Below are positions 10,970-23,455 of a stretch of DNA of 64,000 nucleotides, piece by piece (within the stretch, counting starts at the first letter, position 1; every line of letters starts with the position of its first letter). This stretch comes from Viola odorata (lineage: Eukaryota; Streptophyta; Magnoliopsida; Malpighiales; Violaceae). The stretch lies in the NCBI GenBank assembly GCA_963691705.1, contig OY829538.1, forward strand, positions 19,370,443 through 19,434,442, given 5' to 3'. The notes beneath the pieces are model-generated. The model was not told the origin of the DNA and searched no databases. It was given only the letters and a program-made list of their open reading frames with translations. Made by a program: the position numbers and the translations under genes.

Positions 10970-13459
10970 ATGGCAGAACATGATAAGGCGGAAGAGGCAT
11001 TGAAAGCAAAGATAGCAGAATTGGAAGGACAAGTTCGAGTTGTTACAGGACGGGCCGAACAAGCTGAAAAAGAACAGGATGAGGCAACAAGGGATCTACC
11101 GCCCGGTTACTACCCACTTTATGGGCCATTGCCCTTATCTGTCTTTGTTAGTTCTCCTATGCCACCATCATTTACCGGTGAAGGAGTACAGTGGAAATGG
11201 TAAGATCCTTTCCTCATTACATTGGCTACTCTGAACACTGTCATTGTCACCGCCGGACAAGGTGACACATCCCTTAATCCTCCTCTAACTGGGCCTACTA
11301 TAGATCGCGGGAAAAATGAGGTCCTCCCAGAATCACAGAATCTTTCTCTATCTCAGAGTCAGCCCACCCAAGTCATGATACTCGTATCTTCGGGAATCCA
11401 GCCTCCTGGTAGCACTCAGACATAGCCACTAGTCTCCGTTGGACATCCGTTGGATGCTAGTTCTAGCACTTCTAAAATAGAAGTGCCCAATATCGACAGG
11501 CTAAGCCTACTGGAAGAGAGGCTAAGGGCCATTGAAGGAACTGATCCCTTCGATCCTGCCGAACCTGTGGATATGTGCATGGTGCCAGGGGTCACCATGC
11601 CCCCGAAGTTCAAAATTTCAGAATTTGAGAAGTATACCGGGATCGAGTGTCCCAAGACGAACCTCAAGGTCTATTGTAATAAAATGGCTGAGGTAATACA
11701 AAATGAGCCTTTGTTGATCCACCTGTTCAGAGAAAGTTTGACAAAGCACGCCCTGACCTGGTATATGAATCTGGATAAATCAAGAATCAGGACTTGGAGA
11801 GACTTGTCGGATGCCTTCTTCAAACAATACAAGTTGAACATGGAGGTCGCTCCAGACCGTTCTAACCTGCAGAGCATCAAAAAGAAGGTCAATGAGTCGG
11901 TGAAGATTTACGCTCAAAGGTGGAGAGAACTCGCTGCTAGAATCTCCCCCCCCCCCCCCCCTCTAAGTGACAAGGAGCTTATATCTATCTTCGTGAATAC
12001 TTTCAAGGCTCCTTACGACACCTACCTCATATCCAATTCATCAAATAACTTTTCTGACATAGTCTAGGTCGCGGAAAGAGTTGAGCAAGGAATCAAGTCT
12101 GGAAAAATTGTTGTGGCACCAGATGTAGCACCAAAAACAGCGCCTCCTGTAAAGAAAGAAGTTGGCTTTGTGTCTCACCAGTCAAGCTACAGGCCACCAT
12201 ATTTTCCTCCACCCCCACATCCTTCGTTGTTGCCATATCAACCTACCTTTTTTCCTCCACCACCAATGTCCGTTGCTAATGTGGCACCTCAATTTCCACC
12301 ACCTCCACCACAAAAAGCACACCCTACACCACTAAAACCAAATAATCCACCAAGGAACCCAGCTCCACAAAATAACCGCTGGAACAAAGAACCAGTGCAG
12401 TCCCTCTGTCTTCCTGCAAGGGAAATTTAGAAGCATCTACTCGTAGCTGGACAGATTGTACCTATTCCAGCCTAACCTCCACAACCTCCATACCCAAAAT
12501 GGTACGACCCTAACGCAAGGTGCGAGTACCATGCGGGAGTCCAAGGCCACACCTTGGAGAATTGTGTAGGCTTCAAAATGAAGGTAAATCACTTAATCAA
12601 AAGCGGGTGGGTCTCCTTTGAGGGGCTGGCCAAAGGTCCCAACACCACCACCAACCCTCTACCAAATCATGCTCAGGGTACCGACGGGGTAAATGTCATT
12701 TCGACTGAAAGGATTATGGATGTTTTCCCTTTAGTAGTGGGGATGTCCAGAAAAAAGCTTTTCTCCGTGCTTGTAGGAGCAGGGTATCTGCAACACTCGA
12801 AGGATAGTTTGAGCAGTTGTTTCTTTTGCCCCAAGGGAATTGAGCATGGGATCCAGGATTGTGGGTCATTCTTGCAGAAGTTGAGACAATTGACAGACTT
12901 TGGGGTCATACAGGTCGAAAAGAGGACTCGAGGAATAGAGAAAGTCAATGCCATTGAGGATAGTTCTCACACCCCTTATTCCTTTGAATATATAGCCCAA
13001 GCAGGGGCATCAGTTACAACACCACCCAAGTTGATCTTCAAGTTCGCCCAAAACACTCCTAGTAAGGATCTGCATGCGGTCCCCTTTAATTATGGGTATG
13101 AGGTTATCACTACATCCTCTGTCTTTGTTCCAACAGGCCCTTCGATGGGCGAAACATCTAATGTGGGGGGCATGACCCGTAGTGGGAGATGTTACATCTC
13201 GGACGAAGTTGGGAAGCAAAGGCTGGCCGAGGGGAAGAGTCCGTTGATTCTCGAAGGGTTGGCTGAGAGAGTGCAAGAGGCAAACAAACCTGCGGCAGAG
13301 GATGATGTGGAAGAATTCCTGAAGATTATGAAACAAAGTGAATTCAGCATCATCGAGCAGTTGAAGAAGACCCCAGCCCGCATCTCCATCATAGAGTTAA
13401 TTCTCACTTCTGAGCCTCATCGCCAAGCACTCTTAAAAGTTTTGAGCCTTTGTGACTAA
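10970..13459 (+). pseudogene. gag pseudogene of element E
   Basis: The likely start is the ATG at 10970 (MAEHDKAEEALKAK), opening a coiled coil. A TAA at 11201 and a frame change follow. The capsid region is open at 11450-12067, with MPPKFKISEFEKYTG and ALTWYMNLD motifs typical of Ogre gag, and has a run of 16 C at 11946-11961. After a TAG at 12065 comes a proline-rich linker (12113-12430). Two zinc-knuckle-like motifs follow: CEYHAGVQGHTLENC near 12520 and CFFCPKGIEHGIQDC near 12820. Two such motifs are expected in Ogre. The frame ends at 13457, where a one-base shift separates it from protease, which in relatives continues in the same frame. Confidence 0.82.
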
Positions 13460-14354
13460 ATACATTACTATAGAAGGGGTGGAACACCTTATTGGAAGGA
13501 TTCAAGCTCTGAGTAGTATCACCTTTTTGGAGGAAGAAGTTGACCCAACAGGGACAAGTCATAACAAGGCTTTGTACATCATTGTGGAATGCAAAGGCCA
13601 TGTCATAGCAAAGGCCCTGATTGATAATGGGTCCGCATTGAATGTCATGCCCAAACATGTCCTCGAGCAGCTGCCAGTTGATATGGCTTACCTGAGACCC
13701 AGCGGAATGATGGCTAGAGCTTTCGACGGTACAGTTAGAGAAATCGTCGGAACTTTCGACTTGGATTTAGTCATAGGGCCCCACTCCTTTACACTGACGT
13801 TCCAGGTCATGGAAATCTACCCCGCCTACAGCATGCTTCTAGGGCGACCATGGATTCACTCGGTGGGAGTCGTTCCTTCCTCTCTCCACCAGTGCATCAA
13901 GTATGTAAAGGATGGAGTCCTCATCACAATAAAGGCGGAAGAGGCTTTGATTCTGGCAAAGCATCCATCCATACCCTATATCGAGACCACCAAAACCTTG
14001 GAGAGTTCATTCCAAGCTTTTGAGATCGTAAACGCAGACTGGATGAAGAAGGGATCGCTTATTCCTGAACCTGAGATCGCTGAGACCGCTGTAATGACTG
14101 CCAGGACAATGCCAAAGGGTGACTTTCAGTTGGGGAAAAAACTTAGAGCCAACCTGCGAGGAATGAAAGATTTGGCATCTATCAGAAGCTTTGGGGACCG
14201 TTTTGGCTTGGGATACCAGCCAAGCAAGGCTGATTTCGAAAGAATTGCTAAGGAGAAGAAAGAGAAACAACTAGCCAAGTTGTTTGGGTGCCCGATGTCA
14301 AATGATCGAATGCATATCCCCCACATCAGAACTACATTTTCCTTTCGCGGCTGA
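13452..14354 (+). CDS. Protease domain of element E (retropepsin), open frame
   Basis: A 300-codon open frame carries the aspartic protease active-site sequence ALIDNGSALNVMP near residue 58 and the flap-side LLGRPWIH motif near residue 127. Retropepsins cleave the Gag-Pol polyprotein in the particle. Downstream, LGYQPSKADF matches the Ogre protease-to-RT linker. The frame overlaps gag by eight bases because of a probable one-base frameshift near 13450. The ATG at 13452 is simply the first in the open frame, not a likely authentic start. The frame ends at a TGA that is itself probably due to another shift, since linker homology continues for about 30 codons in a second frame. Confidence 0.78.
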   Translation: MTKYITIEGVEHLIGRIQALSSITFLEEEVDPTGTSHNKALYIIVECKGHVIAKALIDNGSALNVMPKHVLEQLPVDMAYLRPSGMMARAFDGTVREIVGTFDLDLVIGPHSFTLTFQVMEIYPAYSMLLGRPWIHSVGVVPSSLHQCIKYVKDGVLITIKAEEALILAKHPSIPYIETTKTLESSFQAFEIVNADWMKKGSLIPEPEIAETAVMTARTMPKGDFQLGKKLRANLRGMKDLASIRSFGDRFGLGYQPSKADFERIAKEKKEKQLAKLFGCPMSNDRMHIPHIRTTFSFRG

Positions 14355-14473
14355 AACCATCAACCAAGGTCCTACCCTGGTAGAAGCGGTTGCGGACCTT
14401 CATATATGTGCCTTTGAAGAAGGAGGTCGTCTCGGGGCACTCTCAGCTTCGTAAAAAAGTCTGAAGGACCTGT

Positions 14474-14661
14474 AAACAACCGGACAGCTGTCATGCTTGC
14501 TGATGTCTCTCTGTAATATATGAATATTTTACTGTTTTCTAAAAAATGATGTTTGGAAAACCTTTTTATAGGAACTTAGTTCATTTTTTGTCAAAATATA
14601 AATATATGCGATTTTTTTCATCATTTCAAACTCCTTTTATTTTTGCATTTTGCTATTTTTA
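14474..14661 (+). other. Candidate Ogre intron between protease and RT
   Basis: Ogre elements have an intron at this place. Here a GTAAAC donor-like site follows the protease linker, and a T-rich tract ending in CTATTTTTAG precedes resumed coding similarity. The interval is AT-rich, with stops in all frames. The boundaries are read by eye and may be off. Confidence 0.5.
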
Positions 14662-15405
14662 GGGTAACCACTAAATCGGATTGCCTATGTCTTTTTGAAA
14701 GAGGAGATCACCGCTGCAACAGAGGACGGGGTTGAAATTCCACACGAGTTGGCTCATTTGGTGGAAAATTTAGAAAAAGAAATAGTCCCCCATCAGGAAA
14801 AGTTGGAAGAAATAAACTTGGGGGCAAGTAGTGAAAGTCAAAGGATAGTCAAGATCGGGACAACCTTAAGCTCTATTTAGAGAGAAAAGCTAATCACCCT
14901 CCTCACAGAATATGCAGATGTATTTGCGTGGTCGTACGAAGACATGCCAGGTCTCGATCCTAGTATAGTTGAGCATCGCATCCCATTAAAACCCGAGTTC
15001 AAACCGGTAAAACAGAAGCTCCGGAGGATGCATCCCGACACCCTTCTAAAAATCAAAGAGGAAGTCGCAAAGCAACTAGACGCAGGTTTCCTGAAAGTTG
15101 CTGAATACCCAGAATGGGTAGCCAACATCGTGCATGTGCCCAAGAAAGATGGGAAAGTCTGCATGTGTGTGGATTTCCGTGATCTTAATCGAGCAAGTCC
15201 TAAGGATGATTTCCCGCTCCCTCATATTGATACCGTGGTAGACAATACCGCTTACAATGACATGTTCTCTTTCATGGATGGGTTTTCAGGATACAATCAG
15301 ATCAAGATGGCTCCTAAAGACAGTGAGAAAATGACCTTCATCACGCCATGGGAAACCTTTTGTTACAAGGTTATGCCCTTTGGACTAAAGAACGCAGGAG
15401 CTACT
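14662..15405 (+). pseudogene. Reverse transcriptase of E, N-terminal half, interrupted by G
   Basis: After the intron the frame leads into RT. It shows MPGLDPSIVEHRIPL, the VPKKDGKVCMCVDFRDLN fingers motif, the FPLPHIDTVVD segment and PFGLKNAGAT just before the insertion. A TAG at 14878 interrupts the linker upstream of RT. The reading frame breaks at codon level at 15405, where solo LTR G begins, and it resumes in register at 16861. Confidence 0.85.
15401..15405. repeat. Target-site duplication of solo LTR G (ctact, left)
   Basis: CTACT lies directly before TGATTG of G and again at 16856-16860 directly after CAATCA. Joining the flanks at one copy restores the RT frame (GAT then YQR). Confidence 0.93.
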
Positions 15406-16855
15406 TGATTGCGTGTCGAGGGCATCAAATTTAGTTGTATAAAATATATGAAATGAGGGGTAGGAATACAACTTATCACTCGTCCACAAGGGACTTGTAA
15501 ATTGTGGTAAGAAGATCTTCCACAGAGATCTTTCGGGAATTTATAGTTTTGACTCGACTTCCTCGTCACCGGAGTTGAGGGGTTTTGTTTCTGCAATTAA
15601 GATAAGCAAAGCATAAAAGAGAACAAGCAATAATTAAATAAAAAGAAGCAATCTTAGGCAGAAGGAATCTTAGCTAAGATTGCAGATTGAGGTTGGTTGT
15701 GAACTGTCGTGAGGTAAACTCCTGATAAGGGCGAATTCGTGAGTGCACTGCTTGCTTAATCGATCATTGACTTTAGATTTTCTCCTTCCCTCTCATAACT
15801 CTACTATTGATTGGGAGGAACCCCTTTCCAATCCTACTTTCCTCCTATTCAAATCACTTGGAGGGAACCCCCTTTCCTAGTGATCCTGGCCAGTGGACAC
15901 CTTGCTGGTTAAAGTGTTTATCCAAGTGGTTGTTGGCTTGAGGCACATGCGTTTTCTCAATGACATAGGGAAAGGCCAAGCTACTCCCAACTCGGAGCCC
16001 TAGATTGTCAGTCTGGTTAGGCCTATATCGATTCAAGTTCACTAACCTCCGCGAGGCTAGCTGCCTACTTGTGTCACTCCGGTTTCGCTCGTCCCCTTTG
16101 TGACTGGCTACAAATTTGTTGTCTTGCCTAAGATTGATCAAGTCTTAGCCTAGACGGGAACCGGTTTGTTGATATAGAACTTGAATTAATTATGAATGAG
16201 AGGATAATAAGAACGATCAGTTTCACGAATCATAAGTACGCTCACTCAACCCTTACCAAGAATTAGGCGTTTAGCTACTAAACATAATAATTAAAGAAGA
16301 GAATAATTGAAGAACATGAATTAAAATAATATCTGTGATATTCAAAACCGAATTATCACAGAGCAAGTGTTTACAAGAACCAGAAGTTGGAAGAAGAAGA
16401 TCCTGTAATTGACAGCCTTCCCTAACCTTTAACAAGGTTAGAGTCCCCACCAATCACGTTCCTTTATAAATTCCAAACTTCAAAAAGCTAAAAGATAGGG
16501 ATAAAAATCCCAATTGTTCAAATTCGTAAATGAAATAAAATAAGATACTAAAAGATTATTTTTGTTCAAGATCAGATTACATCCAAGAGTCCATCCAAGG
16601 GGCGTAACAGCTAGCTGGCTTCTTGATGCGAATCCGTCTTCCTTGAATCCATGACCAGCACGCCTCTATTTCTGCAATCTTGGCCAAGCCTGCGGCCAAG
16701 ATTGCCACTTTGTCGCTCAAGGCTTACGCTTCCTCCATTTCTTGTCTTGCGCAAGACTTCCTTCAAAAGAAACCAAATTGACGTGAAAGAGATTGTTTTT
16801 GCCCTAAACCAAGTAGTTTAAGATGGTAAAAATGCATGGAAATAAACGTCAATCA
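15406..16855 (-). mobile_element. Solo LTR G, 1450 bp, minus orientation
   Basis: The insert begins TGATTG and ends CAATCA, perfect 6-bp inverted termini, and is flanked by a 5-bp duplication. It has no coding sequence, primer site or polypurine tract, so it is a single LTR left by LTR-LTR recombination. Orientation is inferred: its reverse complement ends CCTCGACACGCAATCA, like LTRs that precede tRNA-Asp-type primer sites (compare F, ending TTCGACAACACATCA). About 520 bases of its reverse complement (15600-16120) align with 61188-61733. It carries a paired TTGGCCAAG motif near 16680. Confidence 0.85.
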
Positions 16856-16860
16856 CTACT

Positions 16861-17760
16861 TACCAGCGTGCTGCTGTCACTATATTCCATGATATGATGC
16901 ATAAAGAGGTCGAGATATATGTCGACGACATGATAGCTAAATCTCGGGGAGCTCAAGATCACGTAGAAGTTTTAAGAAAGGTATTCGAAAGACTAAGGCG
17001 GTACCAGTTGCGGTTGAATCCGGCCAAGTGTACTTTCAGAGTGACATCCGGAAAGTTGTTGGGGTTTATTATCAGTGGTAGGGGCATAGAGGTAGACCCC
17101 GACAAAGTAAGGGCAATTCTGGAGCTACCTTCTCCCAAAATAGAAAAGGAGGTACGGAGTTTCTTAGGGCGCAAAAACTATATCGCCCGCTTCATTAGCC
17201 ATCTGACACTCACTTGTGAGCCAATATTTAAAGTGCTGAGAAAGAATGGAAATGCTGAATGGGATGAGGATTGCCAAAAAGGCTTTTAAGAGGATCAAAA
17301 CATACCTGCAGACTCCTCCAGTTTTAGTCCCCCCTACGCCAGGACGTCCTTTACTGGTGTATTTGACAGTCACAGTGGGTTCTATGGGATGTGTATTAGG
17401 GCAGCATGACAAGTCTGGGAGGCGCGAGCAAGCCCGTTTACTATCTGAGTAAGAAATTCAATGAGTGCGAGATGCGATACTCCATGTTAGAACGAACTTG
17501 CTGCGCCCTAGCATGGAGTACTCGAAGACTCATACAATATATGTTGTATTACATGACCTAGCTGATTTCTCACATGAATCCTCTGAAGTACATCTTTGCG
17601 AAGCCTTATTTGTCAAGCCGAATCTGCAGATGGCAGGTCTTGCTGGCTGAATATGAAATCATATATGTGACACGAAAAGCAGTCAAAGCAAGCACTATCG
17701 CCGATCACTTGGCCGACCATGCTCTAGATGAGTATGAACCTCTAGAGTTTGACTTCCCTG
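16861..17760 (+). pseudogene. RT C-terminal half and RNase H of element E
   Basis: RT resumes in frame after G with YQRAAV, and the catalytic YVDDM is at about 16917-16931. It continues through the thumb (LNPAKCTF) to a stop at 17287. Similarity then moves to another frame (RIKTYLQTPPVLVPPTPGRPL) and into RNase H, broken by several stops and frameshifts around 17450-17570. It re-enters an open frame at 17574 (YIFAKPYLSSRICRWQVLLAEY). The core RT catalytic residues survive, but no single frame does. Confidence 0.82.
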
Positions 17761-18190
17761 ATGAAGATATCGTGATTATTAATGCCGAGCACAGGGACGA
17801 TGCTGATGATTGGTGGACTATGTTATTTGATGGCGCAGTAAATCTTTCGGGAAGTGGAGTGGGTGTTGTTGTTATAGCCCCAGATGGTCGTCAATTCCCC
17901 ATAGCATGCAGATTAAATTTCCCATGCACAAATAACATCGCCGAGTACGAGGCATGCATCAGCGGGCTAATGACTACGATTGAGTTGAAGGTAAAAAAGC
18001 TAAAATTCTTCGGGGACTCGGCCTTGGTCATCTACCAAGCTCAAGATTTGTGGCAAGCCTGAGATTCGAAACTAATACCTTATCAAAGGTTGCTCACCAA
18101 ACTCATAGAAGAGTTTTAAGAAACCGAGTTCGATCGGATTGATCGGGAAAATAATTGTTTATCGGATGCATTAGCCACTCTAGCTTCGAT
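17761..18190 (+). pseudogene. Additional (archaeal-like) RNase H domain of element E
   Basis: A second RNase H follows the first: WWTMLFDGA...GSGVGVVVIAPDGR, then NNIAEYEACISGL and FFGDSALVIYQ. This supplies the D, E and D of the active site. A dual RNase H is a hallmark of the Tat lineage. A TGA at 18061 and a TAA near 18118 truncate the end. The last acidic region (NCLSDALATLA) is still recognisable. Confidence 0.8.
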
Positions 18191-19540
18191 GTTCAAATTG
18201 GAGTGCGGGATAATGCTCCAACCACTAAGGGTAGAAGTGAGGGAGATGTCGGCATGTTGCGCCACTTTGGAAGATGAGCCTGATGGGAAGTCGTGGTATC
18301 ATGATCTGGTACGCTTCATCAAATACCGGGAGTACCCACCGGGGGCAAGTCAGAACAGTAAAAAAACTCTTCAACGTTTGGCTCTAGACTTCTACCTTGA
18401 TGGTAAAGTTCTATACAAGAGAAGGGAAAATGGGGTCTTACTTCATTGTGTCACCACTTCCGAAGCTAGAAAGATCATAGCAGAAATCCACGACGGAGTC
18501 TGTTCCACACATGGTAGTGGGCAAATGATGGCACGACAAATAATGAGACAAGGCTATTTTTGGCTCACCATTGAACGAGATTGTATCGATTAATTCACAA
18601 AGTGCCACAAATGCCACATTTACGCAGATCATCTTAATGTCCCTCTAACTCCCTTTTTTAACATAACTTCACCTTGGCCCTTCGCGATATGGGGAATTGA
18701 CATCATCAGTCAAATCCATCCAAAAGCTTCCAATGGTCACTGCTTCATCCTGGTTGTAATCGACTATTTCACTAAATGGGTGGAAGCCGCTTCCTATTCA
18801 ACCGTCACGGCCAATACGACCACGCGATTTATCGAAAGAAATATCATATGCCTCTATGGGGTCCCCGAAACAATCATTACAGATAATGGCACCAACTTGA
18901 ATGGGAAGCTAATTAACGATCTTTGCCAACGGTGGAAAATAAAGCATCGGAATTCTTCACCGTACCGTCCAAAGATGAACGGCGTAGTTGAGGCCACAAA
19001 TAAGAACTTTAAAAAGATCATCCAGGAAATGGTGATCACTCACAAGGATTGGCATGACATGCTTCCTTTTGCTCTACACGCCTATCGGATTGCAATTCGC
19101 ACCTCTACGGGAGAAACTCCTTATTCCCTGGTTTATGGTATGGAAGCGATGATTCCTCTTAAGGTAGAAATTCCCTCTCTCAGAGTTTTGGCTGAATCTG
19201 GAGTGGAAGAGTTTGACTGGGCACGAGTCAGATATGAACAGTTAAGCCTAATCTCAGAGAAGCGATTGGCCGCCATGTGTCATGCCCAATTGTATCAGAA
19301 GAGAATGGCTAACGCCTACAACAAGAAGGTACGTTCTCGATAGTTCAAAGCTGGGGACCTTGTGCTAAGGAAGATTCTCCCTCATTAGGAGGAAGGTCAA
19401 GGGAAATGGGCCCCACGGTAGAAGGCCCGTATGTAGTCAAGAACGTATTCTCAGGAGGCGCTCTAACACTCACCAATATGGATGGGGATGACTTACCAAG
19501 ACCTGTGAACGCCGATGCTACCAAGATGTACTTTGCTTAG
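18191..19540 (+). pseudogene. Integrase of element E
   Basis: The integrase has a zinc-binding H-H-C-C region (HDGVCSTHGSGQMMARQ ... KCHKCH), with a TAA at about 18592 between the His and Cys pairs. It then has the catalytic core: WGIDII, ITDNGTNL and NGVVEATN give the D, D, E triad. After KVRSR a TAG at about 19341 and nearby frame changes break the C-terminal domain, which is recognisable to a final TAG at 19538. Integrase would insert the cDNA into host DNA. This copy is inactive. Confidence 0.82.
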
Positions 19541-22380
19541 AAATCGGCAGGCTCAACCAAAAGACATAGGGTTTCCTCATGACAAAACCATTTGATGTCT
19601 ATCTTGAATCAATAAAATGAGAGTTTTCAAAAATTGCATTTTTTTCAAAATTCTATTTTGTCTTATTCTTTGAAATGACAAAAGAAAACACAGTACCAAC
19701 AAGCTCTGAAAAATCATTTGAGTCATACAAACCACGTGTAAACTAACATCACTAACCAACGTTAGTTGTGCAGGGATAAAATGTTTTGATCGTTCATCAT
19801 GAACTCCTTACACTCACGTTTTCGCAGCAGGAAGGCCAATCGTGTACTTAATGCGGTCTTGTTTTGAGATATGACAACATTTACGCCCTACACGGTTTCC
19901 GACCGCAAATTCAAGATTCAACCATGATCAAGTTTTTCATATTTTCAATTTGATCATCACAAACAAGATCTTCCCACGTGCACAACAAGTATACGATGAA
20001 GATCAACCCTCTGATTGGTGAGCCAGTAAGCACGGATATTGATGGGATTGCATTCATTTGTTTCATCCACAATCCCGTGCTGCAAAAGCTGAAGCGTTGG
20101 AGTCTCCCCGCAAAGAAACAACTGGATAGATTTGCCAATGACAATCTGAATCTCTAGTTGACCAAGGATTCTCCTCCATCACTCAAGACGATGTTCGAGC
20201 CAGAGTTCTTGAAAAAATCATCAAGACAACAATTGGCCATCTCCAGCACAGAAAATGTCTCCTCGCAAAGAGTAGCCAAAGAGTGAATCAGGGAAAATTT
20301 TTAAATGATTCTCCAGTCGCCATAATGAGCTAGTTTCTTCCTAGAATATTTTGCATTTTGCAATCAACCAGCCTCAAGGGTTATTCCGAGCTCATCTTTC
20401 CTTTAGCAACCCGACCAAGCGATCCAGCCGTTCCCAAGATGGAATCTATAGAGAGATCGTGCATTCCAGAAGTCACCAGGCTACGATTTGTTATGATGGA
20501 ACCGTTAGAAACATCTATAGCGATACTATTATCTGATTTGAGCACGAACGATGCTAGGCCCAGACTCACAAAGCCAACTCCCCGCTGATAAACTTGTTTG
20601 ATCGTTAGTTGCCACCTGCTGCACATCCAGAGAAATCCACTTTCTTCTCTACCTCTTTAAATTTTTGTACAATTATTCTGCATTCATTCCTGCATTGGGG
20701 GCAACATTTTAAATTATTCATGAATTTTCTTGAGTGATCATGCCATCACGTTTTGTTTGTAAAATTGCTAAAACTGTTAAGATTTGTTATAAACTATGCA
20801 TAAAATTCTTTGAATAAAATCCACACTACCCTCAAAATTTTCAAACCTTCCTTAGATTGAGCATGTTCAACATGTTACTGCATCATGGATAACTTGTGCA
20901 TCCAGTAGAAATTATATGATATGCATGATCTCACTTGCTAGCTCTTATATCTGCAACATGCTTAGACGTAAGTAGTCATACATACATCTCTGTGAGCATT
21001 TTGGGCCTTCACGCCTTATTCCTTTCGTGAGTACAAATGTCAAACTAGGTGCTAGTTGGATTTGCATAATATCTAGGGTACATGCATCTTCAGACATGGG
21101 ATAGCAATAAAATGACATTGGACTTTGCTCTTTCTTCTATTGTTTTAATAATAAGACAATGAGCAGTGCTTGACTGAGATGGCTAACTAGAGGAAGGGTG
21201 CACAGCGAACTTGGCTCGTGCAAGAAGGGATGCGAAATCTCTAAGGATTGTTGATGGCCAGCGCTGGAAGAAGGCTGAACAAAAATAAGAGACGAAGGCC
21301 TCGACCTTAAACCAGAACAGAAGAAAGTCAGCACGAAAACTGTACTTGCTTTGCTTGCTGATGTGTTTTGTGTTCGAAAAGAAAACGAAGAAAAAAAGAA
21401 GAAAAAAAAAAAAATGAAAGAAAAAAAAAAAAAAAAGAAAAAAAAGAAAAAAGAAAGAAAAAAGGAAAAAAAAGAAGGAAAAAGGAAAAATAAAAAATGT
21501 TCAAAGAATACAATAAAACAAAAGCAGAAGCAAGTGTAAAAGGGGCCCTAGGGTCAGCTCTTAAAAACTCCATCGAAAAATCACCCCGGTGAAGATTCAA
21601 AAACTTAGGCACAGTGCCCTCAAAGCAATCAAGAATGGGCATCCTTAATGAAGATCAAAGAACTGGAGCGCCTTGTCCTCGGAAAGATCAAGAAAGAAAG
21701 CATCTCCAGTAAGGATCCAAGAATCTAGGCGCTACACCCTCAAAGTGATCGCGGGAAGAAGCATCCCCAGCAAAGACTGAAGAACTTGTGCACTTTGCCC
21801 TCACCGCGGCCAATCAACAGGCCCTGTTCATTGAGAAAAATATTCACTTCTCCTCCCTAGCAAAGTCCTTTCGATTATATGAAGGCCCATGCATGTGCAT
21901 CTTCATTTGAAGTTTATTCACTCGGATTGACATTGCAAATCTAACTTTGTGCTATGTTTGTTGCATTTTGATGAGTGTAAACACGTAGCCTTGTTTCTGA
22001 GTGTGAGCGTAAACACCAGTATCCGGTGAGGATTGCCTACATCTACATGTTGTGGGAAAGTCTTGTCCTAGAGGTTGTTATCTCCTGGGCAAGATGCAGA
22101 TGTTTTTCTAGGCTTGTATCAAGCATGCTTATATGATAGAAAATTGGATGACATGTTATCCAAAAATGCATAAATTTATTGAACTTCCTTTTGATAAGGA
22201 AGTTGTTTTCATCTTAACAAAATGCGGGAGGCAAACCTTAGGGTAGTGTGGGAATACTTTCATATACAACATATATGATTTGATCTCATTGTTTTCCCAT
22301 TTATCAATCTGCTCTCCCTTTTTCCATCCACTACTACTTTGTGTTTGTTTCCTCCCTATTTATAGGATACAGATATGCGT
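19541..22380 (+). other. Long 3' region of E, mostly non-coding
   Basis: This follows pol and is typical of Ogre elements, whose 3' regions run to several kb. A 53-codon frame at 19996-20157 (MKINPLIGEP ... DRFANDNLNL) is not recognised. Decayed codons may continue to about 20590. A purine-only tract and loose 60-70-base units (21560-21800, with CATC(T/C)CAG and CCCTCA words) occur further on. No other gene is seen. Confidence 0.5.
21366..21500 (+). repeat. Purine-only low-complexity tract (A-rich with G)
   Basis: About 130 bases contain almost only A and G in GAAAAA-type units. Open frames through it on either strand give only Lys/Glu or Phe/Ser runs and are not genes. Confidence 0.85.
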
Positions 22381-22419
22381 CAGTGGAATCTCACACTGTG
22401 ATCAATCTCCACCAATAAA

Positions 22420-22830
22420 TCCACCAAGCATCTGAATGGAGCACGTTACCACTCCTCAATCAACTTCGTGTGGCGGCCCCACCATCTGATCAACCGAATG
22501 GAGTACGTTACCACTCCCCACCAATTTCGTACGATGGTTCACACCCTTATTTTCCAATCAAACATCCGAATGAAGAACAAAAGTACGTTACTAGCAATTA
22601 ACCTCCAACGGGCAGCAGCGTCCAGAAGGATTTAAGCCGACATCCGACGGGCAGCAGTGACCTGAAGAATCTCGCACCAGCCTTCAACGGGCAGCAGCCT
22701 CCTAAGAAGGATTTTGGCAACGACATCCGACGGGCAGCAGCGTCCGGAAGGATTTCAGCACCAACATCCAATGGGCAGCAGCGTCCGAGTGTAGTTTCCA
22801 TTTCAATTTCCACATCAATGTCTCAGGGGG
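22420..22830 (+). repeat. Two short tandem repeat families in the 3' region of E
   Basis: From 22430 to 22590, three diverged units share CCGAATGGAG(C/T)ACGTTACCACTC. From about 22600 to 22830, five or six units of about 45-55 bases share ACGGGCAGCAGCGTCC(G/A) and GAAGGATTT. They lead directly into the 59-bp array. Confidence 0.75.
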
Positions 22831-22854
22831 CAACAACGCCCGAGTAACTTAATT

Positions 22855-23455
22855 TTATGCATCAATCAGCGACGGCCTACGAGTACGACCCTCGACGGAG
22901 CTAAAGTTTAATTTTTCCGCATCAATCAGCGACGTCCTACGAGTATGACCCTCGACGGAGCTGAAGTTTAATTTTTCTGCATCAATCAGTGACGCCCTGC
23001 GAGTACGACCCTCGACGGAGCTGAAGTTTAATTTTTCACATCAATCAGTGATAGCCTACGAGTACGACCCTCGACGGAGCTGAAGTTTAATTTTTTGCAT
23101 CAATCAGCGACGACTTACGAGTATGATCCTCGACGGAGCTGAAGTTTAATTTTCTGCATCAATCAGTGACGCCCTACGAGTACGATCCTCGACGGAGCTG
23201 AAGTTTAATTTTCCGCATCAATCAGCGATGGCCTACGAGTACGACCCTCGACGGAGATGAAGTTTAATTTTCCGCATCAATCAGCGACGGCCTATGAGTA
23301 CGACCCTCGACGGAGATGAAGTTTAATTTTCTGCATCAATCAACGATGGCCTACAAGTACGACCCTCGACAAGCTGAAGTTTAATTTTCTGCATCAATCA
23401 GCGACGACCTACGAGTACGACCCTCACCGGCGCTGAAGTTTACGTTTCTGCACCA
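22855..23455 (+). repeat. 59-bp tandem array in E, about 10 units
   Basis: Units near 22860, 22920, 22980, 23039, 23098, 23157, 23216, 23275, 23334 and 23392 share ATCAATCAGCGACG, CTACGAGTACGACCCTCGAC and GAAGTTTAATTTT. An eleventh unit at 23450 is diverged. Ogre elements often carry such arrays between integrase and the 3' LTR, and these can seed genomic satellites. Confidence 0.92.

Noticed and set aside
15406..16855. Possible MITE or DNA transposon because of inverted termini
   Set aside because: Only 6 bp are inverted, they are TG...CA, the duplication is 5 bp, and half the length matches LTR sequence.
21328..21642. Hydrophobic 104-codon minus frame, like a membrane protein
   Set aside because: It reads the complement of a purine-only tract, giving Phe/Leu/Ser runs; low complexity.
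22855..23455. Regular repeats suggesting a CRISPR array
   Set aside because: The units are contiguous with no unique spacers, in a plant retrotransposon 3' region.
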